A stretch of DNA of 64,000 nucleotides. Origin: Chitinibacter fontanus (GTDB lineage Bacteria > Pseudomonadota > Gammaproteobacteria > Burkholderiales > Chitinibacteraceae). The stretch's first letter is position 1, and each line of letters opens with the position of its first letter. Of the stretch, positions 26,682-36,300 are shown in pieces. The position numbers and the translations under genes were made by a program. The stretch spans positions 1,116,001-1,180,000 of the forward strand of contig NZ_CP058952.1 in the NCBI RefSeq assembly GCF_013423785.1, in the 5' to 3' direction. A model generated the notes under the pieces. It was not told where the DNA came from, searched no databases, and worked only from the letters and a program-made list of their open reading frames with translations.

Positions 26682-28649
26682 TTATAAGCTTGGTGCTTTT
26701 TTCCACAGTTCGGTACCACCAACACCAAAGCCCTGCTCGCCATCAACCCGCAGGCTTTCCAGCATGGTCTGCTCGGCCGCTGTTTCGACTGATTTAGCAA
26801 TTACGGTCAAATCCAATCCGTGTGCGATTTTCACAATGGCATCCATAAAGAATTGATTTTCTCGGTTTTGATCAATTTCTTTAGTAAATGATCCATCCAC
26901 TTTTAAGTAATGCACTTTCAAGCTACTCAAATACGTGAATGAACTAAAGCCCCGGCCAAAATTATCCAGCCCCACTACCACCCCCAACTCTGCAACCTGC
27001 TCGATAAAGCGGCGCAAATCATCAAGCTGCGTTACCGCCTCTTGCTCTGGTAATTCAAAGCAAATTTGTGCAGCTAACTCGGGGGTAGCACTGAGTTTTT
27101 TCACCAGCCACGTTACAAACTCAGGGTGCGAAATCGAGGCTGGGAATAAATTGATTGCCAATTTCAAACTTGGGTTTTTATGCAACTCTTGCAAGCATAA
27201 ATTGATCACCACTCGATCAAACTCTTGAATCAGGCCATGCCGTTTGGCCATGGGCACAAAGAGACCCGCAGGGATTTGCTCTCCTAACTCATCCCGCAAG
27301 CGGATGAAGACTTCCTGATGAATTAACTGCTGATCAACCGTATTCACCACTTGGGTATACAGCTCGATGCGCTGCGAGTTAAGTGCTTCCAACAGCACTT
27401 CTTTCCATTGGGACGCAGTTAATGAGCCGTGACCATCGAGCGCTTGCGGTGCATAAAAATGCATGCAATTCGGCCCGTTACTTTGCGCCGCCCGCAGGGC
27501 CATATCCACTTCAGACAGCCAATTATTTAGTTTCTGCCCGTGATACATCGCCACCCCGATATGCCCAACATCGCTGTAAGGGGTCATACCACGCTCGTGC
27601 AGCGTACTTAAACGCTGTGCCAGCAGTGTGCCTAACTGCTTGGCTTGATCTTGATCTAGATCGGCGAAAAAGGCGGCGAACGTATTGCCACTCATCCGGG
27701 CCGCAAACGCTTCGTGGCAATCACATTCATCAAGCAAAGTTTTAAGCAAGGCACCGGTTTCGACTAGTAATTGATCGACCACCCGGAAACCTTTTTGATC
27801 GTTGATTTCTTTCAAATGGCTGATTTCTAAAAACATGAGCGCACCATGGCTCAATGGCTCATCTGCGGTCATTAATTGCTTCACGTGCATATCAAAATAA
27901 CGTCGATTTGCCAAACCGGTCAGCGTATCCAGATACGCCTCAGCTCGCATGCGCTCGATACTGGCCGCTTGCTCAGCAAACATTTCTTTTACTTTTTGCG
28001 TCATACGGTTCATTGCCTGCACGACACTGCGCAAATCCAGAGTCCACGGCAATTTAGCCTGTTCAGGATATTCACGATTGCAGATGGCTAGCGCCTGCAT
28101 TTCCACATCACGCAGTGGCCGCAATACAAAGTGCAGAATCACCAAACCAACCAGCAAAGTAAATACCGAAGCCCCCAAAAACCAATACAGTGCGTGCAAA
28201 CTACTGGCCCACAATGAGGCATAGGCAATCCCGGGGTTGGCGGCAATCTTGACTGTACCCGCTTGCTGCCAGCCGCTGGTCATTAGCGACTCCCCCACCG
28301 GAGTTTCAATCGGAAATAGCTGAATAAACCAATCCGGAACATTATTGACGCGGGTGCCGGCTTTTTTCAGAATCAGCGTCTGACCTTCCATGTTGGCAAT
28401 ATGGATTTCACGGTAATAGCCACTATCAAATACTGCATCAACCATGCGCTCAACGACGACTTGATTGTTTTTATCCAAAATCAGCGGGGATAACTGCATA
28501 CCCAGTGAGGTAGCAGAGTCCTGAGCAATGGTAGTGAGCTGCTCGGTGAGGAAGGCGCGCGAGTTTTCTGCGTTTAAATACACCGTTCCACAAAACAGGA
28601 ATATAAACAGCGCCACAATCAAAATTACCAGCTGTTTTAGTAAAGTCAT
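26682..28649 (-). CDS. lapD: LapD-type cyclic di-GMP receptor
   Basis: A 655-aa inner-membrane sensor: helix at ~5-25, periplasmic LapD_MoxY domain (~26-150, with NAENSRAFLTEQL and YYREIHIANMEG), second helix, HAMP (~175-230), degenerate GGDEF (SGNTF instead of GGDEF) and degenerate EAL (EVFIR instead of EAL). This is the LapD layout: it binds cyclic di-GMP through the EAL domain and holds LapG with its periplasmic domain, protecting LapA. A strong ribosome site (AAGGAGG) precedes the ATG. It lies 37 bases after lapG in one transcript, opposite the adhesin. Confidence 0.93.
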   Translation of the reverse strand: MTLLKQLVILIVALFIFLFCGTVYLNAENSRAFLTEQLTTIAQDSATSLGMQLSPLILDKNNQVVVERMVDAVFDSGYYREIHIANMEGQTLILKKAGTRVNNVPDWFIQLFPIETPVGESLMTSGWQQAGTVKIAANPGIAYASLWASSLHALYWFLGASVFTLLVGLVILHFVLRPLRDVEMQALAICNREYPEQAKLPWTLDLRSVVQAMNRMTQKVKEMFAEQAASIERMRAEAYLDTLTGLANRRYFDMHVKQLMTADEPLSHGALMFLEISHLKEINDQKGFRVVDQLLVETGALLKTLLDECDCHEAFAARMSGNTFAAFFADLDQDQAKQLGTLLAQRLSTLHERGMTPYSDVGHIGVAMYHGQKLNNWLSEVDMALRAAQSNGPNCMHFYAPQALDGHGSLTASQWKEVLLEALNSQRIELYTQVVNTVDQQLIHQEVFIRLRDELGEQIPAGLFVPMAKRHGLIQEFDRVVINLCLQELHKNPSLKLAINLFPASISHPEFVTWLVKKLSATPELAAQICFELPEQEAVTQLDDLRRFIEQVAELGVVVGLDNFGRGFSSFTYLSSLKVHYLKVDGSFTKEIDQNRENQFFMDAIVKIAHGLDLTVIAKSVETAAEQTMLESLRVDGEQGFGVGGTELWKKAPSL

Positions 28650-28686
28650 TTTGTCCTCCTTGCGGACAAATCCACACGGCTAGCAG

Positions 28687-29379
28687 CTAATCAAATTCCC
28701 GCCCTTGCCGGGCTTTTAATTGATCCCATAAGCTGATTTTGGTTTGCCTTGGCGCGGCATTACCGCTACTACGATCTTTAGCTAGCCACAAACCCTGCCC
28801 ATTAAAACCATATACAGGCGTTAAATCAGGCCGCTGCGAGGCTGGCTTGATTTCCGGAATCAAATTGTCGAGCACCAAAGGCACGGCTGATGGGCTTGGG
28901 TAATAAGTTAAAACCATGTGTGCTAAATTGGCGGGGCCATGGCCAGAGGCCTGCACATATGTGATGCGCAATTTGCTTTCTGATACACCAAGAGCCAACA
29001 AAGAGAAATACTTGGCAATGGCAAAATCCTCGCAATCGCCAGCACCCCGCCCTAAAAATTCCACCGGGGTTGCCCAGTAATCCTCAACACCCCAAACCTG
29101 ACGATCCGGTGCAAAAATAATGCGTTCGTTGAAAAAATTATTCACTGCATTCAGTCGCGCCAATTCATCGCCTTTGGCTCCAGTGCTAAGCAGCTCCTGC
29201 CAGCTGGAAAGCCGCTTTTTGGCCTCGGGCCCGTATTTGACTTCTGCTTTATCCAACGTGCTTGAATTGAGCTTATATGGGTTGTCACCGACGGTGGGCG
29301 TAGATGAACAGGCGACCAAACCCAAAGCCATGACAAATGCACAGCGACACCAAGGGCGAGTGAGGTCAAATCCCAGCAT
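28687..29379 (-). CDS. lapG: LapG-type periplasmic cysteine protease
   Basis: A 230-aa transglutaminase-like protease (bacterial DUF920 group) that cuts the LapA retention module to release the adhesin when cyclic di-GMP is low. The triad is visible: Cys in GAGDCEDFAIAKY, His in LAHMVLTYY and Asp in LVLDNLIPE. The N-terminus has a hydrophobic signal ending MALGLVACSST, which fits a lipoprotein lipobox (LVAC), so this LapG may be lipid-anchored rather than free in the periplasm. The Trp-containing segment RQVWGVEDYWATPVEF is conserved in the family. The gene is in line with lapD and the upstream LuxR gene. Confidence 0.93.
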   Translation of the reverse strand: MLGFDLTRPWCRCAFVMALGLVACSSTPTVGDNPYKLNSSTLDKAEVKYGPEAKKRLSSWQELLSTGAKGDELARLNAVNNFFNERIIFAPDRQVWGVEDYWATPVEFLGRGAGDCEDFAIAKYFSLLALGVSESKLRITYVQASGHGPANLAHMVLTYYPSPSAVPLVLDNLIPEIKPASQRPDLTPVYGFNGQGLWLAKDRSSGNAAPRQTKISLWDQLKARQGREFD

Positions 29380-29447
29380 GGAAGTCTACGAACAAAAAGG
29401 GGTAAATCCCGGTATATGCTGGATGCCCCAAAAGCTCAAGGGGAAAT

Positions 29448-30101
29448 TCATGATGCAGAAGAGGAAACATCTTGATTCACTAGCAACGCTAAGTGCACCC
29501 TATCATTGAGATGCAGTTTGCTAAAAATGGCACTGAGATGGGTTTTTACGGTGTGGTCGGAAATATTGAGCGCACGGGCAATCAGTTTGTTACTTTCCCC
29601 CTGCCCAACCAGTTGTGCGATTTTGCGCTCTTGTGGGGTCAGCACATTTAAGCAGGATTCTGCCACCTTTGACGCACTGGTCGAACTTGGCACGGCAAAG
29701 CGCTGCAAACCTTGTAACAGCATAGGCAGCGATTGGTTGGAAACCCAAATCCCCCCTTTAACAGTGACATCGACAATCACTTTCAGCCGTTCATCTTCCA
29801 GCTCGGGAGTACAACACGCGCGCACACCACTGGCCAGCCAGCGCAATTCATCCTGAATTTGAAACTCTGCGGCAAATAAACACAGGCAAACACGCGCACT
29901 CAGTGGATGCAAATCAGGAAAACTCGGTTCGGCCTCGCACAATGCCAAATCCAGCACGCACAAGCTGGCACTTGGCCATTCCCGCTGGCTTAACTCACTC
30001 CAGCGCGAGCAAATCGTTTGCTGTGCACTCGGCAAGTTTAAGCCCCGCCAACGCTCAATTAGCGGCGCATTACGAGATGCAATCACAAAATTGGTAAGCA
30101 T
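29448..30101 (-). CDS. LuxR/CsgD-type transcriptional regulator
   Basis: A 217-aa DNA-binding protein. The C-terminal helix-turn-helix is clear (LTPQERKIAQLVGQGESNKL, ARALNISDHTVKTHLSAIFS). The N-terminal ~130 residues look like a degenerate receiver (CVLDLALCEAEP), with no full set of phospho-acceptor residues, as in CsgD. I start at ATG 30101; the frame can be read three codons further to a TTG. It heads the lapG-lapD transcript and is divergent from the adhesin gene across a gap of 208 bases, so it probably regulates one or both. Confidence 0.85.
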   Translation of the reverse strand: MLTNFVIASRNAPLIERWRGLNLPSAQQTICSRWSELSQREWPSASLCVLDLALCEAEPSFPDLHPLSARVCLCLFAAEFQIQDELRWLASGVRACCTPELEDERLKVIVDVTVKGGIWVSNQSLPMLLQGLQRFAVPSSTSASKVAESCLNVLTPQERKIAQLVGQGESNKLIARALNISDHTVKTHLSAIFSKLHLNDRVHLALLVNQDVSSSAS

Positions 30102-30309
30102 CGTACCCAACCTTTCGTAACAGAAAGCAGACTAGGGTTTTCCTGTAGTCCATCAGGCTGATTTTTATTTTATGACCAATTCATACAATGAACCATCCAG
30201 CAAATTCGTGCGTGGCGGCTGCTTATTTCCGCTGTGCAATCAAGCTTAGGCGCTCAAGTGGATAAAAACCACCTGTGCTGCAACAAGCAACAGACTAGGA
30301 GTAAAGATC

Positions 30310-33300
30310 ATGGCCACAAGCAATACTGTTACCAGCAAAGCAGTTGGCGATACAAGCAAAGCCATCAACCAGAAAGGCGTTGCCACGCAAGTACTGGGTG
30401 AAGTGAAAGTCGTCGCCGCCAATGGAGAGGAACGCGTTTTACACGCTGGCGACAAAATTAACCCCGGGGATACGATTCAAACGGGGGCGGATGGTGCGGT
30501 ATCAATCAGCTTTGACAATGGCGCCCAAATCAGCTTAGGCCGCTCAGACTCACTCAGCCTCACCGATCAAATGCTGGCCGATTTACTCAAACCCGCCGCA
30601 AATGCAGCCGATGATGCGGCACGTATTCAAGAATTGATTGCCCAAGGCGCCGACCCAACCCAAATCGCAGCAGCCACAGCAGCGGGGGCCGGTGGTGGCG
30701 AAGATGGTGGCCACAGCTTTGTGGTACTGGATACCCCACAAAGCCGAGTAGGCATCGATTCAGGGGTTTCCACGACGGGGATTACTGTCGACCCACTGAC
30801 TACATTGGCCGAGCCACCACAAAGTGTGTTGCCTGCCGAAGCCCCTGCCCCTGTCATAAATACACCGCCAACCGCAGTGGATGACAGAACGACGTTGAAT
30901 GATATTGGTTCGACAGATGACGGCTTAACAGTAAAAGAAGACAATACTCTGGAAATCCCCGCCGCACGCTTGCTCGGCAATGATGTCGACCCAGATGGGG
31001 ATCCGCTAACAATCACTGGGGTAGGCCCAGCGGCGAATGGCACGATCGTGCTCAACGCCGATGGCTCGCTCACTTATACGCCCAACGCCAACTTCAACGG
31101 CACTGATAGCTTTACCTACACCGTAACCGATGGCAAAGGTGGCTTTTCCACTGCCACAGTCACCATTGGTGTGATTCCCGTTGGCGAGCCCTCCATCGAC
31201 GTGCCTGACCTGAATGGTGCCAATCCCGGCAATCTAACCGTGGTGGAAAATAGCGCCACGCCAAGTAATGGCACTTTCCGCATTGAGGCGGAAGAAGGCA
31301 TCAGCAAAATAACAATTGATGGGCAAGATATTTCTATCGCGCAGTTATTGGCACTGGGGACTACCCCCGTAGTAATCAGCACCGACCTCGGTACTTTAAC
31401 GCTTACAGCCTATGACGCTATCAGTGGGAATATCAGCTACAGCTATCAAGTTGAAGCAGGCGCACAGGATCATACTGCGGGTGATAACAGTATCCTTGAT
31501 CAGTTTGTGATTACCGTGAGCGATACACTAGGGCAAACCAGCACTGCTAGCTTGGAAGTATTGATCACTGACACCGCCCCACTGGCCAACCCGGATACCA
31601 ACTCAGTCACCGAAGATGATTTTGGCTTTGATAAAGTCCAACTGCAATTCTTCGGTGAAGATTTACCACCCGAAGGGCAGGATGTAATCCAAGCCACAGG
31701 CAATGTCATCACCGGCAGCCCTGCTGGCGCCGATACGCTTGGGGCAGATCAAACACTAGTGACTGGAGTCGTTGCAGGCAGCAGCACCAGTGGGGTAGTC
31801 AGCGGGAATGTAGGTCAGGCATTTGACGGGGCGTATGGCTCGCTAACTCTTAATGCAGATGGCTCTTACACCTATACCCTATACAACAACAATCCAGATG
31901 TTCAAGCACTGGGTCGCAATGATCAAGTAGCCGATGTATTCACCTACACCATCACTGATGCAGACGGCGACACCTCAACCACCACGCTCACCATTAATAT
32001 TAATGGCAGCAATGATCGCCCAATTGCCAACGACCAAACCGATGGCATTCCTGACACCAACTGGGTTCAAGATGTGGTCTCTGTGGGCGAAGGTGCAGAT
32101 GAACCAAGCGCCAGTGGGAATGTACTGCAAAATCTAACTCACAGCGGCGCACCGAGCGGTGAATTCAGCGATAAAGCCGACACTGATCTCGATGGCGACA
32201 CCCTCACTGTCACCACCGTTGGCACTTTTGTTGGGACGTATGGCACGCTAGTGCTCAACAGCGATGGCTCCTACACCTATACCCTCGATCACACCAATGC
32301 CGCGGTGAATGCGCTCGATGATGGTGAAACACTAAAAGACACCTTCAGCTACACCGTGAGCGATGGTGACCTGAGCGATAGCGCAAATCTGGTCATCACC
32401 GTCTTTGGTACCAACGATGGCCCAGTGGCTAATGACGGCACCGATGGCATTCCTGACACCAACTGGGTTAAAGATGTGGTCTCTGTGGGCGAAGGTGCAG
32501 ATGAACCAAGCGCCAGTGGGAATGTACTGCAAAATCTAACTCACAGCGGCGCACCGAGCGGTGAATTCAGCGATAAAGCCGACACTGATCTCGATGGCGA
32601 CACGCTCACAGTCACCACTGTTGGCACTTTTGTTGGGACGTATGGCACGCTAGTACTCAACAGCGATGGCTCCTACACCTATACCCTCGATCACACCAAT
32701 GCTGCTGTGAATGCGCTCGATGATGGTGAAACACTGAAAGACACCTTCAACTACACCGTGAGTGATGGTGATCTGAGCGATAGCGCAAATCTCGTCATCA
32801 CCGTCTTTGGTACCAATGACGGCCCAGTGGCTAATGACGGCACCGATGGTGCGGACGACACCAACTGGGTTAAAGATGTAGTGTCTGTGGGCGAAGGTGC
32901 AGATGAACCAAGCGCCAGTGGGAATGTACTGCAAAATCTAACTCACAGCGGCGCACCGAGCGGTGAATTCAGCGATAAAGCCGACACTGATCTCGATGGC
33001 GACACCCTCACTGTCACCACCGTTGGCACTTTTGTTGGGACGTATGGCACGCTAGTGCTCAACAGCGATGGCTCCTACACCTATACCCTCGATCACACCA
33101 ATGCCGCGGTGAATGCGCTCGATGATGGTGAAACACTAAAAGACACCTTCAGCTACACCGTGAGCGATGGTGACCTGAGCGATAGCGCAAATCTGGTCAT
33201 CACCGTCTTTGGTACCAACGATGGCCCAGTGGCTAATGACGGCACCGATGGCATTCCTGACACCAACTGGGTTAAAGATGTGGTCTCTGTGGGCGAAGGT

Positions 33301-36300
33301 GCAGATGAACCAAGCGCCAGTGGGAATGTACTGCAAAATCTAACTCACAGCGGCGCACCGAGCGGTGAATTCAGCGATAAAGCCGACACTGATCTCGATG
33401 GCGACACGCTCACAGTCACCACTGTTGGCACTTTTGTTGGGACGTATGGCACGCTAGTACTCAACAGCGATGGCTCCTACACCTATACCCTCGATCACAC
33501 CAATGCTGCTGTGAATGCGCTCGATGATGGTGAAACACTGAAAGACACCTTCAACTACACCGTGAGTGATGGTGATCTGAGCGATAGCGCAAATCTCGTC
33601 ATCACCGTCTTTGGTACCAATGACGGCCCAGTGGCTAATGACGGCACCGATGGTGCGGACGACACCAACTGGGTTAAAGATGTAGTGTCTGTGGGCGAAG
33701 GCGCAGATGAACCAAGTGCAAGCGGGAATGTGCTGCAAAATCTTACTCACAGCGGCGCACCGAGCGGTGAATTCAGCGATAAAGCCGACACTGATCTCGA
33801 TGGTGATACGCTCACTGTCACCACCGTTGGTACTTTTGTTGGGACGTATGGCACGCTAGTACTCAACAGCGATGGCTCCTACACCTATACCCTCGATCAC
33901 ACCAATGCTGCTGTGAATGCGCTCGATGATGGTGAAACACTGAAAGACACCTTCAACTACACCGTGAGTGATGGTGATCTGAGCGATAGCGCAAATCTCG
34001 TCATCACCGTCTTTGGTACCAACGATGGCCCAAGCGTGAACGTCAACACTGATGCAGTTGGTGATCAAGTCGATGAGGCTGCATTGGCCTTGGGTTCAAC
34101 ACCACTTAGCGATGCAGAATGGGCAGCGGGGTCTTTCACTTTGGCTGATGTTGACGGCCTGGATGATATCCAAGGCATCAAAATTGTGAGTAATGGCAAC
34201 ACAATTACCTTCAGCGATACGGAATTGGAAAACATTGTGGCAGGTGATAACAGCACCTACCTGAGCTTTAACACCGCCAACGGTGTGGTTACCCTGACTA
34301 GCTACAATCAAGGCACAGGAGTCGTTAGCTATCAATTTGAACTCACTAGCCCTAGCACCGATGTTGATACCCAAGCCGAAACCAATAGCTTCACAGTGGC
34401 TGTAACCGATAATGGCGTCGTATATTCCGCACCAGCGACCATCAGCATTGAAATTATCGACGATGCACCACAGGCTATGCCCGATACCGATAGCGTCACG
34501 GAAGATAGCGCTATGAGTGCCAGCGGCAATGTTTTAAGTGCCAACTCCAGTGGTGATACTGTGGGCGCTGACACAGTTGGAGCTGATCGCCTCAGCAACG
34601 GCCGGTATGTGACTGGCGTAGCATTCGGCGATCACAGCAGCGACAGCACACCACTGGCCAACAATGTTAGTGGCACCACCACGACCAATATTGCTGGCAC
34701 GTATGGGGTGCTAAGCCTTGCAGCAGATGGCTCGTATACTTATACCCTGAATGATGACCCACAAACTCAAGCCTTGAGTGCGCGAGATGCCATCCCTGAA
34801 GTATTCAGTTATACCGTGCAGGATGCCGATGGCGATTGGAGTACCACCACCATCACCATTACCGTCAACGGTAGTAACGATGCGCCAGAAATACATTTTG
34901 GCGTAAATAGTGGCACAGCCAATGTATCTGAAGAAGGGCTGAGTAATGCCTTGGCTGATACAAGCTCCGATCCGTTTAATCAGGTGGCCCCTGACCCACA
35001 AGACACTACCAATTCAAACACTGCAACGGGTAGCTTCACCATTAGCGATGTGGATCAAGGCGACAGTCTGTCGGTCGCCTTGTCAACAACCGGCTTGCCG
35101 AGCGATTGGATGTCTGGTAACCAAACCGTAAATTGGGCTCTGAGCGTTGATGGCCACACATTAACTGGTTATGTAGGCAGCAATACGCCTAGCAATACTG
35201 TACTCACGGTCACGCTGAGTGCTGGTAGCGGCAATACTTGGAACTATGAAGTTGAGTTGCTCAAGCCAATCAACCATGCACTCAATAGCTATGAAGATGT
35301 GAAATCGCTGAATGTCGGCCTCAATGTCAGCGATGGCACTAGCAGCGGCACCGCACAGCTCACCATCAATATTGAAGATGATATGCCGGTTGCACAAAAT
35401 CAAACGGTGAGCATTGATGTGCCTAGCATGAATACCAATCTGATCCTGTCGCTGGATGTGTCCGGCAGCATGGGTAGTGGCACGGGCAGCCGGCTAGATT
35501 TGGCGCAAAAAGCGTTGATCCAATTGATCGATGAATACGATATCCGCGGTGATGTCAAAGTCATGCTGGTTACATTTAGCAGCGATGCGGGCCTGCAAGG
35601 CAGCACCACTTGGCTGGATGTGAATGCAGCGAAAGCCATTTTGAATGGAGATCTGTCTACTCCTTGGACCACCAATTACGATGCACCGTTGCAGCAGATC
35701 ATTAACCACTTTGGCGATAGCGGTAAGCTCAGTGGTAGCAATGTACAAAATGTAAGCTACTTCCTATCCGATGGCGAACCCAATGTTTCCGGCTATCTGA
35801 CTTACCCAAGTAATGAAACTGGTAATACCGCAACCGTTGGGATTACAGGCGATGATATTAGCGACTGGGAAGCCTTCCTGCGCGATAACGATATCAACTC
35901 ACAAGCCTTTGCAATGGCCATGAATACCGTACCGGCTTCACTCAACCCAGTCGCTTACGATGGTAACGGCAGCGGCACTGATACCAACGGGGTGGCGGTT
36001 CCAGATATGGCATCACTACCTGGGGTGTTATTGGGTACAGTAGCCACCAGCCAAGCGATTAATTTGCTTGGCACGGGCGGCTTTGGTGCCGATGGTGGGC
36101 ATGTACAGAGTGTGACCGTTGATGGGCATACCTTTGCTTATGACGGCAAAGTGGATGGTTTAGCCAGCTTCAGTAGCACACTGGGTAGCTTTAACAGCAG
36201 CACTCACACTTGGACGATCAATAGTAATGGGCCGTCCAGCGTCGGTGGCACGATCGTGCTGAATATGGATACCGGTGTGGGAACGTACAATATCACCTCA

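Noticed and set aside
32017..34026. CRISPR-like regular repeats
   Set aside because: The 402-base repeats are in frame and encode an adhesin domain; there are no short repeats with unique spacers or cas genes.
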